Below are positions 20,634-32,920 of a DNA stretch of 64,000 nt, piece by piece. Location: assembly GCF_000001735.4 (NCBI RefSeq), contig NC_003070.9:5084001-5148000 (forward strand). The letters are read 5' to 3'. Numbering within the stretch: position 1 is the first letter of the stretch; the number at the start of each line of letters is the position of its first letter. The position numbers and the translations under genes were made by a program. The DNA is from Arabidopsis thaliana. Its lineage: Eukaryota > Streptophyta > Magnoliopsida > Brassicales > Brassicaceae. Under the pieces are notes generated by a model. That model saw only the letters and a program-made list of their open reading frames with translations. It made no database searches and was not told the origin of the DNA.

Positions 20634-21236
20634 TGTCGCCGCCGTGAGGAAGAAGAAGTGAGAGACAGAGAGATAGAGAGATTTTGGAGGCGGCTGATAG
20701 AAAAAAGCTTGGGACTTTAAAGTGTGTTAGTGAATTGACCAACATCTTCAAAATTCAAAACAGCAAGATTGTTTAATTTAAGATACAGAAACAGCATGAT
20801 GTTTGAAACTGCTCATTCACCAGATTGAGTATATTCACACAACTTTCTCATGTGTTTCATCATTTCTTCTTTTGGAAATATTAAGTTGTTGAAAAGTCTT
20901 TTGTCATATAACAAGGCTTAGGGATCATATTTAAGAGCTCGTGATTCTGGTTTTTAGCTCAAAGACATCTATAGCTAACTTTGGAATCTTACACGTACAA
21001 CAAGAGGACATTAAGTTTCTAGAAGTTAGTCTGGTCTGTTGATCAATCCTGCTTTACAGCTTACTTATGATGTGAATAAGAAAAGATAAGCAAGAGCGAG
21101 CACTCAGTCACCAGATTGAATATATTCGCATTACTTTCTCATGTTTTCATTGCTTCTTTTGGAAATTTAGAGATGTACCACTAGTTATGTTCTGACCATT
21201 ACAAATATTCAGGTTAATGCTTCCAAAAATAAAGAG
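20634..21236. other. Dehydrogenase promoter and 3' flank of the Sec14 gene
   Basis: This gap of about 600 bp lies between two genes on the same strand. It contains two similar segments (CTCATTCACCAGATTGA...TTTCTCATG near 20810 and CAGTCACCAGATTGAATATATTC near 21105), a weak internal duplication. No ORF is supported. Confidence 0.55.
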
Positions 21237-22793
21237 CTAAACATTATTGTTTGTTAGAGTTACTGGAGCAGCCTGAGGAAGAAGAACATCTTGGATTGCT
21301 GTGAGCTTAGCTCGGCCACCGTACTCTTCCGGTAAAGCATCTGCTCCGATCTCCTCCTCGAATTTTCTCTGTTCTTCTCCATCCGTAACTATCACAATCT
21401 ATGCAACAGCAAAATCATAATTTATGTGATTCGTTGCTCAAGAACCATTAGAGATAGATACATCAAGAGGAGATTAAAGATCAAACCTTTTCCTGAGTTG
21501 CTTTCTCTAGAAAACGGCAGACGAATTTCCAAACGGTCACGAAGAATCCGGGCATATGCAAAATGTAGCATTTTGCAAGGCGTTCCGGGTAGTAAGACTA
21601 GAGAAACATTTTCCAAATTTAATAGACAGGACTTCTTTTTGTGTGATAACTATATTGTTTCAGGAAGAAGGGAGATGCTTACTTGTAAGAATTGAAAGCC
21701 AGTGATCAATCCACGAGCATCAAGGTTCTTGTATGTAATGTTTGCCAGATCAATAACGGCTACTAATTTCTCACCTCCAACTTCTTTGCCATTGTTGCCA
21801 CTGAAACATAAAAACCAAAAAGCTTGTCTCACAACCAACTAACCGGAAGATTATTGAAGTGTTTTGGTTTCAATAATGTGTAAACACCTTGCGATTGTTT
21901 TGTCTAGCGCATAAACAACAAACTCTGCAACATCAAACAGATAAAAGATTAGTTCATAGATAATTATCGCAAGAATCAACTCAAGGAAAACACATAGATG
22001 GACTCAAAAAACTTCATTCATTTGAAGTCAAATGAAACTACTCAATAATTAGAGAACCAGGAAAGAAGCTGATCAGTTCTATGAATACAAAAGTCACTGA
22101 AAGTCAAGGGACAGATTATTTCCAACGAAAGTAAAGGTCAGAAGCAAGTGAGAGGTGATTACTCTTGAAGTTAGCTGGATCCTTAGAAGCAAAATGCTTA
22201 GAGGTTATGACAAGCACCAATGGGTGTCCGGATTTGGTCGGACCCTGAAGACAGACCTTTCTGAATTCCAATTCATCCTGCACTTCTGACTCAGGGATGA
22301 ATCCAGTTGGAGGAACCATGGAGGCTCTCCATTTTTGCCAATCTACAAACATCTTTGCTGCCTTGACTGGGTCCATTGATCTTGCCACCAGGAACCTCAT
22401 CAATGTTGGTTTGTCATATCCCTTTTCAGAGGAAACAACAACAACAAAAACCATTGATGAGATTTTCTGATTATGGATTCACTTTTACTAAACTGTCTCT
22501 ACTGTTAGGGTTTCTGATGGGAGGCTCAAACCTAATCAGACAAACCACTATGACGAGAATGGAGACAGAGTTTTAACAGTGTAGCCCATATAAAACCCAT
22601 CAAAATCAAATGACAGATATTTCTCATTTTCTAACGAGACATTGTCAGTGAAACTCATGAAACGGCCAAAAGATGCAAGCTTTGTAAACTGTAATGAAAC
22701 TAAAGCGTCGAATTAGATTACCTCAGTAGAAGAAGAGAGTTTCTCGACCGATTTTCTCAACTGGGTCAAGGCAAGTTCTTGGCTTTCCTCCAT
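21237..22793 (-). CDS. Sec14/CRAL-TRIO lipid-transfer protein
   Basis: Six exons starting at 22793 (exon 1 22793-22722, exon 2 22421-22163, three middle exons between 21932 and 21488, last exon 21398-21237) give 252 residues. An N-terminal helix (MEESQELALTQLRKSVEKL) precedes a CRAL-TRIO-N segment (DKPTLMRFLVARSMDPVKAAKM). The CRAL-TRIO lipid-binding core follows: GHPLVLVITSKHF, VAVIDLANITYKNLDARG, and YYPERLAKCYILHMPGFF, the usual gate-helix motif. Such proteins carry phosphatidylinositol or other lipids between membranes. At 252 residues it is a compact member without a GOLD or nodulin domain. Probably At1g14820. The ligand is unknown. Confidence 0.92.
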
Positions 22794-23698
22794 GATCTTT
22801 GGCTCTCTCAGATCCTAAAAAAATCTCACAGAGAAATAAAGAGAGAGCCTTTTGTGGTCCGTACAGACGCACGATAAAGTAAGTTGAAAAAGTAAAGAGC
22901 TTTGATGTTGACAAAGACCCAGAAGCCACAGGAAGAAGAAACAGACAAAGTATTGGGTACTTGTCTCTACGGTAAGTGGATAGAAATAACTCAATAAGCC
23001 TTTCCCCAACTCGCTGCAATTAATGGGCAGCTGGAAGTTGAAGCTCTCTCTTTGACTTTTGTTTCTACTACTTTGACGATTTAAAACAGCTGTGATGATT
23101 ACATTGCTTTTTAACTCCTAAATCCCGAATCTTAAGGCTTACTTAAAGTTCTTTTAATCATTTTTCTGATCAACCATGTGAAACAGGCTTTGTTAACGGT
23201 TATACATTTAGCTGCTTGTTCTTAATTGAGCATTGGAAATTCAGTTCTAACGATTTTTATTGTTTGTGACAGAAGAAAAGTCCTTTAGGTTAATAAGTTG
23301 TTCTATCTACATGAGATGTACATTAAATTTTCAAGAAAGATTAGCTTCTTTGTCATCTATTTGTTTTTAAACTTGAACTGGATCCAAATACAGTAATGGC
23401 ACAAGTGGAGACCAATTGAATAAAAATCAAAGATTAGCTTCCTTTTTGTCTAATGTAAAGAGTGCGACTTCAAAATATGTCTTAACTGTTCTAAAAACCA
23501 GTATTCAAGAATCGAAGATACACACCAAAAAAAAGTGGGAAAGTTGTGATAGAAATTAGCGACCCAAGAAAACATGAGTAGTCGCGTGTATGTTTGTGTA
23601 GACTGGAAGTTAGAACTCCAAACATATCTATTATAATGCAGTGTGCCCACACGAACAAAGAAATTAACAATATAAAGAATATGTCTTAGCAAACCCCC
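22794..23698. other. Sec14 gene promoter and DRP1C 3' flank
   Basis: This interval is about 900 bp. It contains the 5' leader of the Sec14 gene at the left and AT-rich sequence without a supported ORF. The right part is likely the DRP1C 3' UTR. Confidence 0.55.
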
Positions 23699-26600
23699 TT
23701 ACTTCCAAGCCACTGCATCGATGTCGTCTCTAGCTTGTTTGTAAAGCTCTAGCCGTTTAGCTAAGGTTCCTCTTCGTTCCATCAGCTGTGGGTCTTCGTC
23801 CAACATAGCACCCAGCTTCTCCTTCTGCACCATCATTTTTCTTAAATTTATTCTCGATTTGGGCATGGCATTTTCTACAAGGTAACAAAATAATCCAAAG
23901 GGTAATAATATAGTTTACCTCTTTCCTGCCAACTTGAGCGTAGAAGAAGTTGAGAAGCGATCTCTTAGCTTCTCTAACTTGGCAGTAAACGACAGCTTTG
24001 GGAAGAGAGTTTCTCAATGTGTCGCAGACCATGTTTATGTATGCACTCACGTTGGATCCTGAATTATCCAAAGTCAACAAACAAAGACTTGATAATGTAT
24101 CATTTCTAAGTAAAGGGAGGCGAGAGAGACACGTACCGATCTTTCTGAAGTGATTATCGGAGTAGGGGTCTGCGTTTGGTGCTGGGGCATTCCTTGGGTT
24201 TGGTTTCTCTTTCTCGGGTTCAAGATGGAGTTTCCTGAAGAACTCAACCGTGAGGTAGCTAGATTCCATATCCACCAGACGCAAAACCGTTTTCCTGCTT
24301 TCGTCTCTGAATCTTTCAAGAGCTTCATTTGCAGCAGCTGCTATATCGCTTGCTAGAGTCGGGAAACGCTTCAGTTCCTGAAAAAAACAGCAATGGTATG
24401 TTAGGACTAAAACAGAGCGTAAAGAGCTAGGAAGAGTTCTCAAAACCAAAGGCATCTTGTCAGTTCTTACCTCTGTTTCTGAAATTGACTTTCTGACCAG
24501 CTCCTTCAATACGAAATGCACCTAGGAAATATCAAACAGCAATCAAGAATATAGTCAATTTACTAAAACTTAAGTCTCAAAAGTAATGCAATCTAATAAA
24601 TTTTGGAAGCATACTGCATCGACAGTGGCTTCAGCTGGTCCTTTGAAATAGCTTATGGATCCATCAATGAGCCTTCTGTATCCTTGTTCAGGAGCAATAA
24701 GATGCGGCTGATAACCATCTGCTTCTGAAACAACCTTCTGAACATTTTTGGTAGACAGATGTCGATCAAAGGGAAGTTTCTTTAAGGCTGCTGGTAATTG
24801 ATGGTCGAAAACTCCATAAATTCGGTCTCCACCAGGTCGTCTGATACAAACAACATAATGACTGTCAGAAGACCAACTTTACCGGACGTACATTGTGAAA
24901 TTATGTGAAGCATTTTCTGGCAAACATCTATGAAAAGGTCATTGATGTAATTTTTTTACTAAAACTGCACATCCTTAGTCTGGAAACTGACTAGAAGGTA
25001 AGCAAAATTCATTATAGAGCAGCACATTACTCTGGAAACGACACTATCTCTTAAAAAAATTCATAGACTCCAAGTTGATCATCACAGTCGCAATGTAATA
25101 GTACACCAACAAGAAGTTATAAGCTTTACGAATAAGAAGTAGAATAACTAAATCACTTACCCTCCATCCAAGTGCTCCTTAAAGACACGATCAAATGCCC
25201 GGCAGAGTTCCAAAATTGTGTAAAGTTGGGCCTGAAATCATATATTTAGTGAGTGACTAACCATACGATTCTGATGCAACTCTGAATTCCAATTACTTAA
25301 TGGTTTAAAATCTTACTCCTGAATCTACTGCAATGGGTCTCCCAATCCTATCAAGTTCTGCATTTATCTCATCGATGCTTTTGTTGATCAAAGCAACAAT
25401 ACTGGGGATTTTCTGCCTGATAACAGTCTCTAAGTGCTAATAGAGAGGAAAACAAAGAAGGAAGAAAGTCAAAGCTAAGCATTCAAGCTTTAATTTAAAC
25501 GAGATCTGTGCAAGTAAATCCAAAGGGTACCTGAGACAAGAGTTTTGCTAGATATTCTGATCCCATTCTACTGGCTAAGTGCCCGTATTCAGGGCTTGTT
25601 TCAAAATATTCTTGCTCTTTTCTACGTGCAGCAATCATATCGACTCTCTTATTAATATCAGCTTGTGAACGATTCACAATTCCAACCCAGGGATGTTGCA
25701 AACGGTATGACCTTCCCTCAAGAACCTTCATCAAATAGGTAGAGGAGGTGTCACAATATATTAAACAAGTAACAGAATTAGTTGACACCCCAAGGTGCAG
25801 AAATCAAGAAAGACGCTTACATCTAGACAATCTGTTCCTTTATCCATGATATCAAGCTTGGTTGCAACACCAAAAGTCCTTTCGCCTACAGAAATATATT
25901 AGAAGGTTAAGAAAATGTTGTGGAGTGTAAAAAGTCACTACTTACCAGTTATTAGGAAACTACATTTAGGTCGTACCTGTAGGATCAACTTCTCTAGCAA
26001 GTTTTATAGCATCTGAGGTAGCAATATCTTGATTTGCTGGAGAAATAGCCAATATGATGCAATTTGGCTGCAGTTAAAAGATTTTATGGATAAGCTTCCA
26101 GAGTTGACATTATAGTGAGTGATGATGATCAAATGCATTCTTCTGTTCAACTTGGTTGGAAAAGTTGAAAAGATTGCCGAAACCGTCTCAGTAATAGCTT
26201 AGAGCAAGACTGACCTTTTCAACATAAGACCGGACCATATTTTCAATGTCTTGGACAATACTTTCCGGTTGTCCATCTACACGAATAATATTCATATCAG
26301 TGACTAGTTTAAGCACAAGATTCATATCAGTAACTAGTTTAAGCACAAGCTAAGCTACTGGATAAAAAATAGTAAACTCTTACCTACAGCGACCTTGGTC
26401 AAACCCGGAAGATCTATGAGCGTCAGATTAACAACTGTAGAGAAAAGAGTAGAGTGAGAAATCAAAGTCACATGGAAGAGGTTAGCAAAATTGGAATCTT
26501 CAAATCTAATTGTACTACTCGTTATCTCATTACAGCTGGTATCAAACTATCAATAATATAGGAAATTTACGGTGTTGGTTTCTGAACTAACTACAATAGG

Positions 26601-27470
26601 AATGCATAACAGGAAATGTGGTCTTAAGCACAAACCATTAGGAGAATATATGCTCAGCTGAATTGGAATGTTTGAGATTTGTTTTGACTTCCCAGTAATA
26701 CGATCAGTTTCATCCTCAATTTCTTTCCGCACAGCAGCTGAAAAGAGAATAACACTTAGATTAGCCCGACATGCCTTTGTCGATTTCACTGTTTCCAGCA
26801 ATTAGCGTGAAAGATTCAATCAAACTACCAAAATCAGCAAATCTCTTCTTAGGAGCATGAAGAAACTCAGCGTACTCAGTTGTCCCGTCTTCAGTCTTAT
26901 GAAGTTGCAACACCAATGGCCTCCTTGTAACGATACCTGATAAAATCAAATGGTATCAATTTAGATGGTCTCCTTCTTCAGTCTCATGTTTTTCGAAGTA
27001 GTCAAAATGTTCATGTAATGCTCTCAAGATCACAGAGCTTCGCTAAATTGTTTGAAATCGAAGCAACTAATAAGAGCACGAAATTCCGAAAACCTAATTT
27101 CAATTCCAAACATCGAAGACACTAGACAAAATTGCTTAACGAGAGGTAAAATTACCAGATCCACGAGGCAGAAAATCTCTTCCCACAACACTTTCTAGAA
27201 CTGAAGATTTTCCGGAACTCTGATCCACAATATCAACCAAACAAAAATGATAAATCAGAAACGTGGAGATTGAAGAGGCGAGAAGTGAGATCGGATCTTA
27301 ACGTAGAAATGTGTATATTCAATAGAAAGAGATCAAACCTGGCCACCAACGACAGCGACGGTTGGGAGAGCTTCCCAAAGCGACATTCCTTCACCGCCAT
27401 GATCTCCGAGGACAGTACACGCCCTCTGGATTTTGTTTATCAGACCTATCAAACTTTTCATCGTCGCCAT
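23699..27470 (-). CDS. DRP1C: Dynamin-related protein 1C
   Basis: About 16 exons encode a protein of roughly 614 residues. GTPase motifs are intact: P-loop [12 protein letters not shown] split by intron 1 after GGQ, DLPG in [20 protein letters not shown], and TKLD in [18 protein letters not shown]. The middle (stalk) domain and the C-terminal GED ([21 protein letters not shown] to DDIDAVAWK) follow. There is no PH or proline-rich domain, which defines the plant DRP1 class. DRP1C acts in clathrin-mediated endocytosis and at the cell plate, and is needed for pollen and root-hair tip growth (family knowledge). The start was set by [19 protein letters not shown]. One intron holds a 30-bp tandem duplication. 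Confidence 0.95.
26290..26349. repeat. 30-bp tandem duplication in a DRP1C intron
   Basis: ATTCATATCAGTRACTAG is repeated at 26290 and 26320, each followed by TTTAAGCACAAG. The two 30-bp units differ by one base, so the duplication is recent. It lies between the exons ending AVAG and starting ATGGACAACC, outside the splice sites. Confidence 0.9.
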
Positions 27471-28534
27471 GTTTCCTGGAACGTATCACAGATCCAGAAA
27501 ATCTCTCACCGACGCTCAGATCTAGATCTAACGAAACGAATATAGTTATCGGAGGATGGATTTGAAACGTCCGGTGAGTTGTTACTCTCTCGCGGTAGCA
27601 GGAGGGATTGATGAATCTGGGAGAAAAGAGGAAAGAACCCAATGGAGCAGAGAACGGTAATGGGAAAAACAATTTCAAACCAAAAAAGTAGGACTACTTG
27701 CTCAAATATATAATACTTTTGGACCGAAAGTGAAAATATATCAAATCCCACGTCGCTAAACGCGTACCGGTCAATGATACGGAACCGGTTCAATTCATGT
27801 GGTTATGTTCTTTTTTTCTTTCTTTTTTACTCAAAAGTCAAAACTACTAATTATCATTAAGACCTGATTACATTACAAATGTACTTTTTTCCCAATAAAG
27901 TCTGACTACAAATGTTGTAAATATCCTTCTCAAATCTCAATGATGGTGTTCTTATAACTCATGTGGTGTTCATTAACTCTATCTCTCTCTCTTTTTGTAT
28001 ATAGCTTTTTTGGGTTTTACCAGTTCTTTTTTTGAACACCAAGAAGAGTTCTTTTAAAGATAAAAAATTAGGCTACCAATATAATCGAGGTTAATAAGAA
28101 AATTAACTAAGAGGAGAGAGTGACACACACAAAACAAGAGAGTAAAAAAGCTTAAAATGTTGAACAAAACAACCCTACCTCTACTACTGCAGTACTACTA
28201 TACATAACGCAACAGAGTAAGAAATATATCAGCTAAGTGAAGTCAATGTCTCCCTTTACCTTGAATGTTGGAATGCTTTAGAGAAACACACATCGAATCA
28301 ATCAGGTACTTTACACGATTATCTCTTTCGGCTTTTGAATCCCTTCTCTCAATTTGGTACAAGAACCTTAAGGCAAGCCACAGAGACCAACCAGTGATTG
28401 ATCGAATCAGTTTGTCACTGTGTGCTCCTCGTCATCCCGATTCGTCCAGACACTCTACCAAATGATAAAATACATAAACAATAATGACATCTAAAGGTAA
28501 TAATAAAGCTTATTGTAGTTGATATGATAATACA
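27471..28534. other. DRP1C promoter and MAP70-4 3' flank
   Basis: The leader of DRP1C extends to roughly 27700. The rest is AT-rich with a CT-rich run near 27983. Open stretches on both strands between 27270 and 27793 are shadows of DRP1C exon 1 and its leader. No other gene is supported. Confidence 0.55.
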
Positions 28535-31299
28535 TTAATACCTTCCAGAAAGTAGCTGAGCTGTGTTTCCCTTTGAGACCGAGAGACGTCTGGTCTTACT
28601 ATCTTGTTGTCCTTTATCAACAACACGCATTGCAGCAACTTCTTTCCCCATTACAGCTACTTCTCTTCGCATCTTCTTTGCCTCAACGTCCATCGCCTTT
28701 GTTAATGTTTCAACCTTCTTGGCCAACATCTAAATATACACAACCCATATCTTTAGACTTATATTATACAACATTTCATATAAAGGCGGCAAAGAACAGG
28801 AAAAAAGGCCAAACACTAGCAAACCTCAATCGCTTCGTCCTTGTCTCTCAGGCTCTGATCTTTTTCATGCGCCGCTTTTCTTAATGTTATGACCTCTTTC
28901 TGCAGCAGATCGTACAAGACACCTGGGACGCTATCATTATTTGTTGCCTTGTCAGCTGATTCTTCTTCCCCTTTTATTGAGCTAGGCGATTCGCCTCTGC
29001 TAGTTCCTTCAGAAGACTTGTGGTTCAAAGGAAAATTCGATCTCGGTCCATTTATTAGCACTTTGCTTCTATCCAATGATCTGGTGCCCCCATCAAATGA
29101 TCTTGATGTTCCTTTCGCATGCTTCAATACAGTGCTTGCACTAGCAGTCAATGATCTCAACTGAGAACTTGGTGTTCTCTTAATCAGCGAGCCATTTGAT
29201 GTAATTTTTGGACTTGTTTCAGCTCCACCAAGGGATTGTCTTCGAGTAGGCCCGTTGCTCGAACTTCTACCAACAGATGTGCCTCTGCTGCTGCTGCTCG
29301 TAGGCCCCTTTAAACTCTCTTCTAACACTCTAAGCCGCAGTAAAAATTTCTCCTAAAAATAAGTAAAAGCAGCAATTCCTCAGTTAGGAGATTAAAAAAA
29401 ATAAGATGGTGTCCCGCAGCTATGATTCTACCTTCAGCTGAGCTTCAGATTTTGCAGCTCGGTCAGCTATGGCAAGTTTGTCGCGTAGTTGTTGCATTTC
29501 TCCCTGTCCAAACATAACGGTGGTGGCAATAGTATAAGTTAATCTCCGTGAATATGAATCACAATTTGAAGCAGCAAGAGAATTTAAATATTAATATGTA
29601 TCAGCAATGACCTGCAAAAATCTACGTTCTTCAAGCCACTGCCTTACAGGCATCACTTTGTCATTAGAATCTTTCCATTCGTTAGCTACAACAGTAGCAA
29701 CTCTGTTTGCATTTACCTTCGCACGGGCCAATTCCCGTTCAAGGATTTTCCTCTCTTCCTAAGGAAAACACAAAACACCACAATTACGATCAGTACGAGA
29801 CCAAAACACTAACAAGAAAAACAGTAAGTTATTGAGGTACTATAGAAGCATATGAAATATACATTCATTTCTTGGAATTTCCTTTGGTAATCTCTCACTG
29901 CGTTTGCGGCTGCACCACCAGCAAGAACAGCTTCTTCTAATTCCCGAACACTCTGCATAAGCTTTTCAACTTCTGCAACCTTCTGTCTGTGCATCTTGTC
30001 TATAATTCTATTCTCTTCCTATTTTAACCAATGTATCAACAAATAAGGCCACCACAGTGGTAAGAAAAGGAAGAGATACCCTATTCTGGTGTTCCAATAT
30101 GTAAAAGAAATGATATAGACATACCTGACAAATTTCAATCTGTTTCATCAATTCTTGGTTCTTATTCTGGAGATCATCAACCATTGAAGCCTTTGCCAAT
30201 GCAGACTGAACTGTCCTTTCAGCGTCAAGCAAAGCTGCTTCCTTTGATTTGGTTAGGCGGTCCAATGATTTATTGTCGTCTTGAAGTTTAGCAATCTACC
30301 AATCAAAACATGTAAACCCATATGAGAAAGCTGTTAAATGTCCCGTAAGTTGTTGAATCGAGCTATACAAAGGTAATTCTGGTTCAAAGGAAGGAAAATA
30401 CTTCTTGTCTCGAAAGTTTCAGTTCAGCTTCTAAAGGGGCAAGAATAGCTTCAATTGGAGGCATGTCATCATCCTTTTGAGCAGCATGAACCCTACGAAG
30501 AGAAGCTTCTGCTGCAAACTGAGCTGCCATGGAAGCCTTCTTTTCTTCATTTATCTTCTTGATTTCAAGGTTCTGTGACAACATACAACATCATTATATA
30601 TAGAATCAATATAAATAAGCGATCAAAGAACAAAGGAGATATTAGAAGCATACTTTACTCTCAAGAAGATTTTCAATAAGTTTGAGTTTTTCCGCCATCT
30701 TTCCCAACTCTTCAGTGAGCTTCAGCACTCAAATAAAATAGCAGAGAAGTCAGTACACAGAGAGTGTAAAGAGAGAAACTTTATATGACATAATTCCAAA
30801 CAAGTAAAACCAAGCTCAGGCTACATGACTACATATTCTATAAATAGGAATATCACAATGCCACTCAAGCTAAATACTTTGTTTATGTAATGGAAGCTTA
30901 AAGTGTAAGGGCATAAACCTCTTCAACAGCCTTCTCTCTTTGTCGTTCAGACAACCTCAAAGCTTTGATTTCAGCTTGTCCTTCAGATAATTCCCTATCC
31001 TTATCTGTATAACCAAGTCATTGTTTCAAACACAAGAAGCAAAGTACTAATCCAAAAACCAATCTCAAATTCCATTGTCAAATCATCAACAAAATCACAT
31101 TTCTCGTACCTCTGACTTCATTCTCCAGCCGATTTAACTCAATTCTCACGGGATCTGAGCCATGGAGAAGGTTCATGAACTCGTTATCCGCGTCAAAGCT
31201 TGGTCTCATTGACCTCCGTCGTGACATGCCTTTGCTTCCTCCTTCTCGATAAGAAGCCGATATAGCCAATGAAGGTGACATAAATCCTCTTTCCTCCAT
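28535..31299 (-). CDS. MAP70-4: 70-kDa microtubule-associated protein MAP70-4
   Basis: About ten exons encode a protein of roughly 600 residues that is largely coiled coil. It begins MEERGFMSPSLAIS, with a Ser/Arg-rich head. Heptad-rich exons follow (DKDRELSEGQAEIKALRLSE; LTEELGKMAEKLKLIENLLE; VEKLMQSVRELEEAVLAGG). A long Ser/Gly/Arg linker in one 0.5-kb exon comes next (SSSSRGTSVGRSSSNGPTRR), then a basic tail ending GNTAQLLSGRY. This is the MAP70 family layout. Members bind cortical microtubules and help place secondary-wall thickenings. An upstream in-frame Met at 31314 is possible, but MEERGFM is the conserved start. Probably At1g14840. Confidence 0.93.
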
Positions 31300-32920
31300 T
31301 ACTTCCGATCTCAATCCTCACCACAATTCAAAATTGAACCAAAATGCTAAAGTTGTAAATTAGATCGGTATATATCAGAAAACAAACGAAGAGGACAACA
31401 CTACAAAGCTCATCAAATGCTTGGGCTTAAGAGAAGAAGAGAACACTTCTTGTTTTTGTTTTGTTTTGTTTTGCAGAGAGATAGAGAGATTTAAATGAGG
31501 TTTAAGGGTATGGTTGTTAAAGAGTGACAACGATAGAGACTGATTAGCGTCACTGTTAATTACTGTTTAATTGTGTGCTCCTCTTTGATTTTATTAACTA
31601 GTTTCATAAGGAGAAATTGGGTAATTAGCAATGAAGTAGTACATTCTTGTCCAAAAGAAATTATCATAACACTGGTGTTTCGTAGAAATATGGTTAATTT
31701 ACATTGAAGGGATTAGGGACCATCTGTATTTATTTTGTATGTGTTGTCAAATTATTAGGGACCATCCCATTTTGTCCAAACATGTACGACAAATGTAAAA
31801 TCACTAGACACCATGTCTCATGATTCTAACTAAAATGACACAACTTCTATTCTGGTTTTTTTTTTCTCAATCAAATTTCAGATTTAACTTTGGTGTACAT
31901 TCATGTTATTTTCCCCTTTTTTTTTTTTTATCATCACGCATAATATATTTGTATAGATTAATTTTCGTTGAATTTGATACTGTATTCATTTCTTGAAGAT
32001 ACTAGTAGTATATAGTGAAGAAATCAATGTAAGAGGAGACAAGAATCTTTGAGCTTTAATGAGCCGAACATGTCCCTAAGTCCGGACCACGGTCAAACCA
32101 ACTAATCTCAAATTTTGAGCTGTTTCTTTACATTATATTATATCTTAGTTTCATACTTTCATTGTATTACGTTATTCATCTAAACACATTTCATTTACGT
32201 AGTTACGTTTCTTTTGTTTTCTACCGTCTTTTACATTATTCATCTAAACAAATTTAACTATTTCCTGATAGACGGTAGAAATCTACATAAAGTTTACATG
32301 CAGAAACAACCAAAACTTTACATACTCGTGAATATCATTCCTAAGTTTGACGTAAACACACTAATCTATCCTATTCCTACCTAATAATTTGTTGCTAATT
32401 TTTCTATTGTGTTGTTTTTTTCCTCGAGTGGAGGATAAAGATCAACCAAAAAAGGGGAAACAAAAGCTGCCAGAAAATTCTACTTTGGTTCTACGAAAAT
32501 TTGGAATGGAATCCAACGTCGAGAGCAAGATCAGTCAAAGTCAAAACTCCCAATTGTGCAACTGTATAACTTTTAACCAAGATTTTCTTTCAAAAACTTC
32601 TGATACATCATTTTCAAGTTTGTAAGAATTTAGCATGCAAATACAATAAGTTAACTAAGTTTAAAGGAAAAACTAAAGGAAAACAAGAAGTATTTAGCCA
32701 ACAACAACACCTCGATGAAGAAATTACATAATACAGATAGAATTGACAGACAAGGCCCCGAATATAAGAGGGAACTACAGAATTATTTTCTCTTTTCGTA
32801 TTTTTGATTCTCTTTGAAGGGGAAATTTCCCCAAAGAGCAATTTAAAGTTACAAGAAAGCCGCTAAACCCTATTAAGTGAAATTGGATGCATATTAAGAA
32901 AGAAAGAAAAAAGTGATGGA
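31300..32920. other. MAP70-4 promoter and NUP155 3' flank
   Basis: This interval is 1.6 kb and AT-rich. The MAP70-4 leader (to about 31480) contains a GTTTT repeat run near 31452. An inverted pair CTACCGTCTTTTAC / GACGGTAGAAATC lies near 32222 and 32272. No coding signal is supported, although ORFs of 75-78 codons occur by chance. Confidence 0.5.
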
